Assembly (NCBI RefSeq): GCF_009498275.1
Contig: NZ_CP045643.1
Coordinates: 8,184,001 to 8,248,000 of the forward strand
From: Streptomyces fagopyri
GTDB taxonomy: Bacteria > Actinomycetota > Actinomycetes > Streptomycetales > Streptomycetaceae
Direction: 5' to 3'
DNA length: 64,000 nt
Part shown: positions 1-7,439 of the stretch, one piece after another
Position numbering within the stretch: the first letter of the stretch is position 1
Layout of the letters: every line of letters starts with the position of its first letter
Position numbers and translations under genes: made by a program
Notes under the pieces: generated by a model
Seen by the model: the letters and a program-made list of their open reading frames with translations, nothing else
Told to the model about the DNA's origin: nothing
Databases searched by the model: none

Positions 1-5
1 CAGTC

Positions 6-80
6 CTGAACCACACCGCCCTGAACCACACCGCCCTGAACCGCGCCGCCCCGCACCGCACCGCCCCGCACCGCACCGTG
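6..80. repeat. 15-bp tandem repeat, five units
   Basis: Five head-to-tail 15-bp units begin at 6, 21, 36, 51 and 66. The first two are identical (CTGAACCACACCGCC) and the rest diverge by a few bases. The array ends about 40 bp beyond the 3' end of the PASTA lipoprotein gene. It contains no coding signal that I can support, and it may continue beyond the left edge of the window. Confidence 0.7.
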
Positions 81-119
81 CTCCGCCGGGCGGCACCGCG
101 CCGCCCGGCGAGGTGGTCG

Positions 120-749
120 CTAGCAGGGCTCGTCGAACTTGACCGCCGTGAGTTCCACCGGTTGGCCGCGGAGTGCGGCACCGGCGGCCGGGGACTGGGT
201 GCACACCTTCCAGTTGCTCTCGATCAGGATCCAACGCTTCGCGCCGGAAGCGTCCTTGACCGTGAACGACGTTCCCGAGCCGAGTGCGGCCCGCGCGGCC
301 TTCACCGACTTTCCCGCGAAGTCCGGGATCTTCCCGCCCGCCGTGGAAGGGGCTGTCACATCCTTCGACGGGCATGTCTCGGCGAGCTTCACGGAACCGA
401 GGTCCAGGGTGGTGTCGGTGGTCGTCGTCGTGCCCGCGCGCACGTTCTGCGTGCACACCTTCCAGTCCCGGTCGAGGATCTGGTGACGGCCCCGGCCGAG
501 CGAGTCGTGCGACTTCAGCGAGCGGAAGCCCTGCTTCTGTGCCTCGTCCTGGGCGGACTGCAGGCCCATGCCGACGAAGTCGGGCACCGTTCTCCGTTCG
601 GCCGCGGTCGGCTTGTCGTCCTTCGGTGTCGAGGCCGACGCGCTGGGGGCCGAACTGCCCGTGGCCCTGCCGCCGTCCGCCGGCTGACAGGCGGCGACAC
701 AGCCGACCCCGACCGTGAGCAGGACGACACTGATGATCCGGGTGCGCAC
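120..749 (-). CDS. PASTA-domain lipoprotein
   Basis: A 209-aa exported lipoprotein. I chose the GTG at 749 because GGGGGAA lies directly upstream and because translation from there begins with a lipoprotein signal: Arg-Thr-Arg, a hydrophobic stretch, then a lipobox reading Val-Ala-Ala-Cys at about residues 18-21. A Ser/Ala-rich linker follows. The rest is two PASTA-like repeats, each starting with a PDF motif (VPDFVGM and IPDFAGK) and each ending in a WKVCTQ block with paired cysteines. PASTA domains bind peptidoglycan or muropeptides in Ser/Thr kinases and penicillin-binding proteins. No kinase or transpeptidase is fused here, so the protein is probably a surface-anchored wall-binding or sensing lipoprotein. 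The family assignment is secure and the role is inferred. Confidence 0.8.
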   Translation of the reverse strand: MRTRIISVVLLTVGVGCVAACQPADGGRATGSSAPSASASTPKDDKPTAAERRTVPDFVGMGLQSAQDEAQKQGFRSLKSHDSLGRGRHQILDRDWKVCTQNVRAGTTTTTDTTLDLGSVKLAETCPSKDVTAPSTAGGKIPDFAGKSVKAARAALGSGTSFTVKDASGAKRWILIESNWKVCTQSPAAGAALRGQPVELTAVKFDEPC

Positions 750-977
750 GTATTCCCCCAAGTGGTACTGGTGCGGACGGAATGCACGGAACAGCATACG
801 AAAAGGCACACGTCGGGTTACGGATCGGTCATGTCCTCCCTCCGTGGGCTGTTTCGAGTGGGATGACGTCAGTGGCGCGAACATGACGGTAAGCAAAGGG
901 CGGGGTGCGTGTGACCGAGCCGTGACTTGTCGTCACCGGACCGTGACCCGTCGGCGGTTTTCGGAGTTGAACCGGGC

Positions 978-1172
978 ATGAAGAAGCGCAGCATGCTGGC
1001 CATCGCCTCCCTCGCCACCGGGTTCGTCGTCGCGGCGATCACCCCGTCCCACGCCCTCGACAGCAGCGCCCTCGGTGACCTGCACGTCGACGACACGCTC
1101 AGCTCCGTCGACCACACGCTCGGCAGCGAAAGCCTCGCCATGGACGACTCCGCGCCGGACCGGAACCGCTGA
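978..1172 (+). CDS. Small secreted protein, function unknown
   Basis: A 64-aa reading frame starting at ATG 978, with GGAG about 11 bp upstream. The N-terminus is a textbook Sec signal peptide (Met-Lys-Lys-Arg, then a hydrophobic core, cleavage expected near Ser-His-Ala-Leu at residues 26-29). The mature part is about 36 residues, acidic, rich in Asp, Ser and Leu, and has no cysteines. It is divergent from the PASTA lipoprotein and is followed by a strong hairpin terminator (1188-1229), so it looks like a monocistronic gene. I do not recognise a family. Small secreted proteins of this type are common in Streptomyces and mostly uncharacterised. Confidence 0.6.
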   Translation: MKKRSMLAIASLATGFVVAAITPSHALDSSALGDLHVDDTLSSVDHTLGSESLAMDDSAPDRNR

Positions 1173-1187
1173 GCCGAAGCGACCCGC

Positions 1188-1229
1188 GCGCGGCGCCGGT
1201 GCCCCCCACGACGGGCATCGGCGCCGCGC
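1188..1229 (+). terminator. Hairpin terminator after the small secreted protein gene
   Basis: An inverted repeat with arms of about 17 bp (1188-1204 and 1213-1229, one mismatch) around an 8-nt loop begins about 15 bp after the stop codon at 1172. There is no T-tract, as is usual for Streptomyces. Confidence 0.6.
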
Positions 1230-1312
1230 CGTTCGGCTCCCCCATCAGGGGCTGGTTTCCGTGGCAGGGTGGAGCGGGCAAGCCACAGGGGGCCAACAGA
1301 AGAGGGGGAACC

Positions 1313-2353
1313 GTGATCGTCTGGATCAACGGTGCGTTCGGTGCGGGGAAGACCACCACCGCACGGGAACTGATCGACCTGATCCCGAACAGCACGCTCT
1401 TCGACCCCGAGGTCATCGGCGGCGGACTCACGAAGCTGCTGCCGCCCAAACACCTCGCCGAGGTCGGTGACTTCCAGGACCTGCCGATCTGGCGGCGCCT
1501 GGTGGTCGACACCGCGGCAGCCATGCTCGCGGAGCTGGGCGGCGTCCTCGTGGTTCCCATGACCCTACTGCGTCAGGAGTACCGCGACGAGATCTTCGGC
1601 GGCCTCGCCTCGCGCCGGATCGAGGTGCGCCATGTCCTCCTCGTCCCGGCGGAAACGATCCTGCGCGAGCGCATCGCAGCCCGGGAGATACCCGAGGACC
1701 TGCCGGACGGCCGGATACGGATGCGCCAGTGGTGCTACGACCACATCGAGCCCTACCGCACGGCGCTCGCCTCCTGGCTCACCGCCGACGCCCACCCCGT
1801 CGACACCAGTGCCCTGACTCCGTACGACACCGCGGTGCGCATCGCCGAGGCGGTTCGCACCAACGATGTGCCCGCCTGTGACATCGTGCAGACCCCCGAA
1901 CCCACCTCCGAGACCGTCGCCGCGGGCGTACTCCTCTTCGACGAGCAGGACAGGGTGCTGCTCGTCGACCCGACCTACAAGGCCGGCTGGGAGTTTCCCG
2001 GCGGTGTCGTCGAGTCCGGTGAGGCCCCCGCCCGTGCGGGCATGCGCGAGGTCGCCGAGGAGACCGGCATACGGCTCGACGACGTACCCGGCCTGCTCGT
2101 CGTCGACTGGGAACCGCCCGCACCGCCCGGTTACGGCGGGCTGCGCCTCCTCTACGACGGCGGCCTGCTCGGCTCCGAAGAGGCCGGCCGACTGCTGCTG
2201 CCGGGACCGGAGTTGCGTGCCTGGCGCTTCGTCACCGAACAGGAGGCGGCCGACCTGTTGCCCCCCGTGCGCTACGAGCGGCTGCGGTGGGCCCTGCGGG
2301 CGCGGGAACGCGGCGCCGCACTGTATCTGGAGGCCGGTGTCCCGGTCGGCTGA
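1313..2353 (+). CDS. P-loop kinase/ATPase fused to a Nudix hydrolase
   Basis: A 346-aa two-domain protein. The GTG at 1313 is chosen because GAGGGGG lies 5 bp upstream and translation begins immediately at the first beta strand. Residues 1-180 form a P-loop kinase-like domain with Walker A GAFGAGKTT near residues 6-14, of the shape found in small-molecule kinases and chloramphenicol-phosphotransferase-like proteins. Residues 200-330 form a Nudix domain with a complete Nudix box (G-x5-E-x7-REVAEETGI). Nudix enzymes hydrolyse nucleoside-diphosphate-linked substrates. The kinase half may phosphorylate a nucleoside or an antibiotic, but its substrate cannot be read from the sequence. A hairpin at 2487-2527 ends the unit. 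Confidence 0.8.
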   Translation: MIVWINGAFGAGKTTTARELIDLIPNSTLFDPEVIGGGLTKLLPPKHLAEVGDFQDLPIWRRLVVDTAAAMLAELGGVLVVPMTLLRQEYRDEIFGGLASRRIEVRHVLLVPAETILRERIAAREIPEDLPDGRIRMRQWCYDHIEPYRTALASWLTADAHPVDTSALTPYDTAVRIAEAVRTNDVPACDIVQTPEPTSETVAAGVLLFDEQDRVLLVDPTYKAGWEFPGGVVESGEAPARAGMREVAEETGIRLDDVPGLLVVDWEPPAPPGYGGLRLLYDGGLLGSEEAGRLLLPGPELRAWRFVTEQEAADLLPPVRYERLRWALRARERGAALYLEAGVPVG

Positions 2354-2486
2354 GCCGCCCGGGTCCGGATGCGGTTCCCGGGTTGACGATCCGCCAGCCA
2401 GAGGTACGGGCTCCCGCGGCCGTGTGCGGCGAACGCGCCGGACCCGCGCACCGCACGTGGTGCCGCGCTGTCGCCGGGAGCGTGGT

Positions 2487-2527
2487 GGAGGACGACCGCG
2501 CCTCGCCGCGAGGCGCGGGTCTCCTCC
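2487..2527. terminator. Bidirectional hairpin terminator
   Basis: A perfect 10-bp stem (2496-2505 with 2509-2518, loop CCG) sits inside a second pairing of GGAGGA (2487-2492) with TCCTCC (2522-2527). It lies between the convergent Nudix-fusion and M20 genes and can serve both. Confidence 0.65.
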
Positions 2528-2536
2528 CGGGAGGGG

Positions 2537-3892
2537 TCAGCTCGCCGCGTACTTCTGCAGGAACAGCGCCTCCGTGACCGACAGACGCTCCAACTCGTCC
2601 GGCGAGACGCTCTCGTTCACCGCGTGGATCTGCGCCTCCGGTTCGCTCAGACCGATGAGGAGGATCTCCGCGCTCGGGTAGAGCGAGGCCAGCGTGTTGC
2701 ACAGCGGGATGGAGCCGCCCTGGCCCGCCGACTGCATCTCCTCACCCGGGTACGCGACCGCCATCGCCTCGGCCATCGCCGTGTACGCCGGGCTTGAGGT
2801 GTCGGCGCGGAAGGGCTGGCCCTGGCCGATCTGCTCGGTGCTCACCCGCGCGCCCCACGGCGTGTGCGCCTCCAGGTGGGCCTGCAGCAGCTTGGTCGCC
2901 TCGACCGCGTCCGTGCCCGGCGGCACCCGGAGGCTGACCAGCGCGCGGGCGCCCGCCTGCACGGACGGAGTGGCGCCGACGACCGGCGGGCAGTCGATGC
3001 CGAGGACCGTGACCGCCGGACGGGCCCAGATGCGGTCGGCGACCGAACCGGAGCCGATCAGCTCCACCCCGTCGAGCACCTTGGCGTCCTGGCGGAACGC
3101 CTCCTCGTCGTACTGCAGCCCCTCCCACCGCGCGTCACCGGTCAGTCCGTCGACCGTCGTCGAACCGTCCTTCGCCCGCAGCGAGTCCAGGACGCGGATC
3201 AGCGCGCCGAGCGCGTCCGGCGCCGCGCCGCCGAACTGGCCCGAGTGGAGGTTGCCTTCCAGGGTGTCGACCCGGACACGTACGAGGGTCATCCCGCGCA
3301 GCGTCGAGGTGACCGTGGGCAGACCGAGCCGGAAGTTGCCGACGTCGCCGATGACGATGGTGTCCGCCGTCAGCAGGTCGGGGTGCTCCTCGGCGTACCG
3401 CTCGAGACCGCCCGTGCCCTGTTCCTCCGAACCCTCGACGATGACCTTGACGCTCACCGGAACGCCACCGTTCGCCTTCAGCGCGCGCAGCGCGAGGAGG
3501 TGCATGACCAGGCCGCCCTTGCAGTCGGCGGTCCCGCGCCCGTACCAGCGTCCGTCCCGCTCCGTCAGCTCGAAGGGGGGCGTGGTCCAGGCCGCTTCGT
3601 CCAGCGGCGGCTGCACGTCGTAGTGCGCGTACAGCAGGACCGTCCGCGCGCCCTCGGGCCCGGGCAGGAAGCCGTACACCGACTGCGTCCCGTCCGGGGT
3701 GTCGAGCAGCGCCACGTCCTGGAAGCCCTCGGCGCGCAGGGCGTCGGCGATCCAGTTGGCCGCGCCCTCACTCTCGACGCGTGGAAACTGGCCGAAGTCC
3801 GCCACCGATTTGAAGGCCACCAGTTCGGTGAGGTCCGCCTTTGCCGCGGGCATCAGCGAGGCGACGGTCTCGGCGACCGGATTCGACGACAT
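2537..3892 (-). CDS. M20-family dipeptidase/metallopeptidase
   Basis: A 451-aa cytoplasmic zinc peptidase of the M20 (ArgE/DapE/CNDP-like) family. The ATG at 3892 is preceded by AAGGAG at good spacing. Metal ligands are visible in order: His90 and Asp92 in the block YAHYDVQP, Asp123 in GRGTADCKGG, and the Glu pair of EGSEEQGT (about 153-157). The C-terminal His block lies around NTLASLYP...HAVNE. The length fits the dipeptidase branch, with a dimerisation domain inserted between residues of about 190 and 310. It probably hydrolyses dipeptides or N-acyl amino acids. It is transcribed divergently from the flavoprotein gene at 4077, with a 184-bp shared promoter region. Confidence 0.88.
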   Translation of the reverse strand: MSSNPVAETVASLMPAAKADLTELVAFKSVADFGQFPRVESEGAANWIADALRAEGFQDVALLDTPDGTQSVYGFLPGPEGARTVLLYAHYDVQPPLDEAAWTTPPFELTERDGRWYGRGTADCKGGLVMHLLALRALKANGGVPVSVKVIVEGSEEQGTGGLERYAEEHPDLLTADTIVIGDVGNFRLGLPTVTSTLRGMTLVRVRVDTLEGNLHSGQFGGAAPDALGALIRVLDSLRAKDGSTTVDGLTGDARWEGLQYDEEAFRQDAKVLDGVELIGSGSVADRIWARPAVTVLGIDCPPVVGATPSVQAGARALVSLRVPPGTDAVEATKLLQAHLEAHTPWGARVSTEQIGQGQPFRADTSSPAYTAMAEAMAVAYPGEEMQSAGQGGSIPLCNTLASLYPSAEILLIGLSEPEAQIHAVNESVSPDELERLSVTEALFLQKYAAS

Positions 3893-4076
3893 GGGCACGC
3901 TCCTTGTGGGTGCGACGTTGTACTTCTGTGTACAGGTGTGCGGGTGGCGCGCACGCACGCACTGGTGTGCGGGGCGCATGCGCTGCCGATCCTCCCACAG
4001 TGGCCTGCGGCGACGCCCGCCGTAGGATGCGGGGGACAGGTGCGGCAGACGGCTGGACTGGGAGCAGTAGACCATC

Positions 4077-5282
4077 GTGAGCAGCGAGAACTCTTCGGCG
4101 GACGACGGACAGATGGTGTGGGACGTCGTCGTGGTCGGCGCGGGGCCCGCGGGCGCCTCGGCCGCCTATGCGGCAGCGGTCGCGGGACGCAGCGTCCTGT
4201 TGCTGGAGAAGGCGGACCTGCCGCGCTACAAAACGTGCGGCGGCGGAATCATCGGACCATCCCGTGACGCGCTGCCACCCGGCTTCGAGCTGCCGCTGCG
4301 GGACCGGGTGCACGCGGTCACGTTCACGCTGGACGGCAAGTTCACCCGCACCCGGCGCTCCAAGCAGATGCTGTTCGGGCTGATCAACCGGCCCGAGTTC
4401 GACCAGCAGCTCGTCGAGCACGCGCAGAAGGCGGGCGCCGAGCTGCGTACGGGCGTCACGGTCTCGCGGGTCGAGCAGCACGGGTCGGCCGTGCCGGACC
4501 GGCGCACCGTCGCCGTCGTGCTGCAGGGCGGCGAGACGGTGCTGGCGCGGGCGGTGGTCGGCGCGGACGGCAGCGCGAGCCGCATAGGGGCGCACGTCGG
4601 CGTGAAGGTCGACCAGGTCGACCTCGGCCTCGAGGCGGAGATCCCGGTGCCGGAGACCGTCGCCGAGGACTGGCAGGGGCGGGTCCTGATCGACTGGGGT
4701 CCCATGCCGGGCAGTTACGGCTGGGTGTTCCCCAAGGGCGACACCCTCACCGTCGGTGTGATCTCCGCCCGCGGCGAAGGCGCGGCCACCAAGCGGTACT
4801 TGGAGGACTTCATCGCCCGGCTCGGGCTCGCCGGCTTCGAGCCGAGCATCTCCTCGGGTCACCTGACGCGCTGCCGTGCCGACGACTCGCCGCTGTCGCG
4901 CGGGCGCGTGCTGGTGTGCGGGGACGCGGCGGGACTCCTGGAGCCGTGGACGCGCGAGGGCATCTCCTTCGCGCTGCGCTCCGGGCGGCTGGCGGGGGAG
5001 TGGGCGGTCCGGATCGCCGAGGCGCACGACGCGGTGGACGCCCGCCGCCAGGCGCTCAACTACGCCTTCGCCATCAAGGCCGGACTCGGGGTCGAGATGA
5101 GCGTCGGCAAGCGCATGCTGGCCGCGTTCGAGCGGCGGCCGGGCACGCTGCACGCGGTCCTGACGGGCATCCGGCCCGCCTGGAACGCGTTCGCCCGGAT
5201 CACGCGCGGCTCGACCACGCTCGGCGAACTCGTCCGCTCCCACCCGCTGGCCGGACGTGCCCTCACCGCACTCGACAAGTGA
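4077..5282 (+). CDS. Geranylgeranyl-reductase-family FAD oxidoreductase
   Basis: A 401-aa flavoprotein. The FAD-binding Rossmann motif VVVVGAGPAGASAA is at about residues 17-30, followed by the acidic strand end LLEK. The substrate-pocket block YKTCGGG follows, and the second FAD motif VCGDAAGLLEPWTREGI lies near residues 280-296. This is the layout of geranylgeranyl reductases and related actinobacterial flavoproteins, which reduce isoprenoid double bonds or oxidise aromatic substrates. In actinobacteria, members often act on menaquinone side chains or archaeal-type lipids, but the substrate here is not determinable. It starts at GTG 4077 and appears to be monocistronic. Confidence 0.85.
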   Translation: MSSENSSADDGQMVWDVVVVGAGPAGASAAYAAAVAGRSVLLLEKADLPRYKTCGGGIIGPSRDALPPGFELPLRDRVHAVTFTLDGKFTRTRRSKQMLFGLINRPEFDQQLVEHAQKAGAELRTGVTVSRVEQHGSAVPDRRTVAVVLQGGETVLARAVVGADGSASRIGAHVGVKVDQVDLGLEAEIPVPETVAEDWQGRVLIDWGPMPGSYGWVFPKGDTLTVGVISARGEGAATKRYLEDFIARLGLAGFEPSISSGHLTRCRADDSPLSRGRVLVCGDAAGLLEPWTREGISFALRSGRLAGEWAVRIAEAHDAVDARRQALNYAFAIKAGLGVEMSVGKRMLAAFERRPGTLHAVLTGIRPAWNAFARITRGSTTLGELVRSHPLAGRALTALDK

Positions 5283-5750
5283 ACCGGCCGGTGGTCCAGG
5301 CGCGTCACGGCTCACCTGAACCGGCCGCGGAGCGCTCCCGCGCGAACGGCACGTGACGTAGCGCGGCGCCGCATCCATGGATGGCGGGCGTGGGACCGGG
5401 GGCCGGGCAGGGCGGGATGGGCCCCGGCACGGAGGGCCGGGGGCCCGGGTGTGCCGGGTCGATACCCGGGGCATGCCGGGCCGATGATCGGGGCGCGTCG
5501 GGTCGGTGGGCCGAGTACCCCGGGTCGGTGATTCGGAGGCGCCGGCTGGTGGTTGGTCCGGGTGCGCCGGGCCGTGGTCCGTGGGCGCGGGCCGGTGACC
5601 GGGGCGGGTCGTGTCGGGGTTCGGGTGCGTCGGGTCGATGATCGGGCCGTGCCGGGTTCGGGGTGTGCCGGGCCGGTGATCCGGACACGCCGCGCCGAAG
5701 GTCCGGTGGGAGTGGACCGGCCGACCGGCGGTCCTTCGGTGGCCTGGACC
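5283..5750. repeat. Non-coding region with diverged repeats
   Basis: Part of a 590-bp gap between the flavoprotein stop and the convergent F420-type reductase. A short element close to CCGGGYCGRTGATCCGG recurs with variation near 5476, 5519, 5588, 5629 and 5669, often about 40 bp apart. Open frames across it give low-complexity Pro/Arg/Gly translations without domain signals, so I call it non-coding. Confidence 0.5.
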
Positions 5751-5828
5751 TCGCGCCAGATCCGCACGCCTGGCCCTCGCGCCAGGTCCGCACGCCTGGC
5801 CCTCGCGTCGGGTCCGCACGCCGGGCCC
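5751..5828. repeat. 26-bp tandem repeat, three copies
   Basis: Three contiguous 26-bp units (5751-5776, 5777-5802, 5803-5828). The first two differ at one base and the third is more diverged. Each of the first two contains inverted CCAG and CTGG arms around TCCGCACGC and could fold as a small hairpin. They lie about 45 bp downstream of the stop codon of the F420-type reductase. Confidence 0.75.
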
Positions 5829-5873
5829 TTCGGCGGGTGGTGCGGGGACCGGCCGGTTCCCGGGTGGCTGGGG

Positions 5874-6323
5874 TCAGTTCTCGATCACGACCCGGAAGAC
5901 CGGGTGGTCGGGAGCGATGCGGCGCAGTTCCTCGTCGGAGGAGTCGGGACCGACACCCTTGAAGAAGACGCCGACCTCGGCCTTCCAGCGCTTGAGGTAG
6001 GCGCGCAGCAGCGCGACCTTGTCGTCGTCGGTGACCTCGGCCGCCGTGAACGTGTCGACCTGCTTGCCGAGGCGCAGCTCGCCACCGCCGGCGGCCCGCA
6101 TGTTGTGCGTCCACTGGACGTGGCCTCGCGCCGCCACGAGGTAGTGCCGGCCCTCCACGGTGAGCAGGTTGACCGGGGTCGTGCGCCACTGGCCACTCTT
6201 GCGGCCTCGGACGGCGAGGACCCGGGATCCCCAGACGCTGAGGCCGCGACGGGTCATCCAGGCCACGGCGCGGTTGAAGACGTTGACGGTGAACCAGCCC
6301 GGCTTCTGGACGTGCGTGGACAT
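5874..6323 (-). CDS. F420-dependent nitroreductase-family oxidoreductase
   Basis: A 149-aa member of the deazaflavin (F420)-dependent nitroreductase family (DDN/FDOR-B type). The signature block VRGRKSGQWRTTPVNLLTV (Arg-Lys-Ser-Gly then Arg-x-Thr-Pro) is near residues 39-57 and contributes to F420 phosphate binding. GRHYLVAARG and the central WTHNMRA segment complete the split-barrel fold. ATG 6323 is preferred over the in-frame ATG at 6335 because GGGGG precedes it. It is divergent from a TetR-type regulator with repeated palindromes in the shared 166-bp region, so it is very likely the regulated target gene. The substrate is unknown. Confidence 0.85.
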   Translation of the reverse strand: MSTHVQKPGWFTVNVFNRAVAWMTRRGLSVWGSRVLAVRGRKSGQWRTTPVNLLTVEGRHYLVAARGHVQWTHNMRAAGGGELRLGKQVDTFTAAEVTDDDKVALLRAYLKRWKAEVGVFFKGVGPDSSDEELRRIAPDHPVFRVVIEN

Positions 6324-6363
6324 GGAGACCCCCATCGGATGGGAGAGCGTCGCTCGCTTTTGT

Positions 6364-6466
6364 GAGCACTGCTCTCGCTTGAGAGCAGTCTGCACGAGAG
6401 CGGTGATCCAAAGCAAGAGCACTGCTCTCATTTGCGTCGGGCGCTCTTGTTTGTGTGCAGTGCTCT
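6364..6466. promoter_or_regulatory. Clustered palindromes, probable TetR operators
   Basis: The divergent region holds repeated copies of a GAGCACTGCTCTC-type sequence. GAGCACTGCTCTC is at 6364-6376, the perfect palindrome GCTCTC-gctt-GAGAGC at 6371-6386, AGAGCA-C-TGCTCT at 6416-6428, and a related half site AGTGCTCT at 6459-6466. They cover the spacer between the F420-type reductase and the TetR gene, which suggests autoregulation plus repression of the neighbour. Confidence 0.65.
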
Positions 6467-6489
6467 GGAAACGTGGCAGACTGCCTCCC

Positions 6490-7227
6490 ATGACGACCGC
6501 ACGAGGAGTACGCGCCCGAGCCAGGATCGAGGTCACCGCGGCCATCAAGGACGAGGCACGCAGACAGCTCGCCGCGGAGGGGGCGGCCAAGCTCTCGCTG
6601 CGCGCCGTCGCCCGCGAGCTCGGTATGGCCTCCTCCGCGCTCTACCGCTATTTCCCGAGCCGCGACGACCTGTTGACGGCGCTCATCATCGACGCCTACG
6701 ACTCCCTCGGCGAGAGCGCGGAGGCGGCGCACACCGAGGTGGGGACCCGCGGCCCGCGCGAGCGCTGGATCGCGGTCTGTGTGGCCGCGCGCCGCTGGGC
6801 GTTGGAGCACCCGCACGAGTACGCGCTCATCTACGGTTCGCCCGTGCCCGGATACAGCGCGCCGCAGACCACCGTCCCGGCCGCGTCCCGCGTGGGGCTG
6901 CTCCTGATCGGGATCGTCCGCGACGCGCACCGGGGCAAGGGCGTGGCGCGCACCCCGCTGCCCGCGGGTCTGCGGGCGGAGGCGCGGCGGATGGGCGCCG
7001 ATCTCGCACCCGACCTCCCGTCCGAGGCCGTCGTGGCGCTCGTGGCCGCCTGGGCGCAGCTCTACGGCCTGATCGGCTTCGAGCTTTTCGGACAGTTCAA
7101 CAGGGTCGTCGAGGACCGGGAGGAGTTCTTCCGGCACGCGGCGGAGCGGCTCGCCCACGGCGTGGGACTGGTGTACCCGGAGCCCCCGGGGGAAGCGGGC
7201 GCGAGTGGCGGCCGGCCCGGTTCCTGA
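6490..7227 (+). CDS. TetR/AcrR-family transcriptional regulator
   Basis: A 245-aa regulator. The N-terminal DNA-binding domain is clear at residues of about 10-60: LSLRAVARELGMASSALYRYFPSRDDLL, with the usual TetR helix-turn-helix ending in YRYF. The C-terminal ligand domain has the WHG/TetR_C_13-like layout (ERWIAVCVAARRWALEHPHEYALIYGSPVPGY) seen in many actinobacterial TetRs beside oxidoreductases. ATG 6490 follows a promoter region loaded with palindromes shared with the F420-type reductase. The ligand is unknown. Confidence 0.9.
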   Translation: MTTARGVRARARIEVTAAIKDEARRQLAAEGAAKLSLRAVARELGMASSALYRYFPSRDDLLTALIIDAYDSLGESAEAAHTEVGTRGPRERWIAVCVAARRWALEHPHEYALIYGSPVPGYSAPQTTVPAASRVGLLLIGIVRDAHRGKGVARTPLPAGLRAEARRMGADLAPDLPSEAVVALVAAWAQLYGLIGFELFGQFNRVVEDREEFFRHAAERLAHGVGLVYPEPPGEAGASGGRPGS

Positions 7228-7439
7228 GGGAGGTTCCGCACCGAGAGGGCCCGGCGCCGCGACGGGACGGGACCTGGGCGCTCGCGACGGGACCCGGGCG
7301 GTGGGGGGCGCGTCCCGGGGTGTGCGGCGGGTATCGCTCTTCGGGGTGTGCGGCGGGTGTCGCTACTCCCCGGGGAGTACGTGTGATCACCTCGTCCGGC
7401 TGACGCCGCCGGCGGTCCGTGCCGTCTAGCGTGGCCGTC

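Noticed and set aside
3768..5819. 683-codon minus-strand frame over the flavoprotein gene
   Set aside because: Shadow frame: no RBS, Arg/Pro-rich translation, overlapped by the clear GGR-family gene and non-coding repeats.
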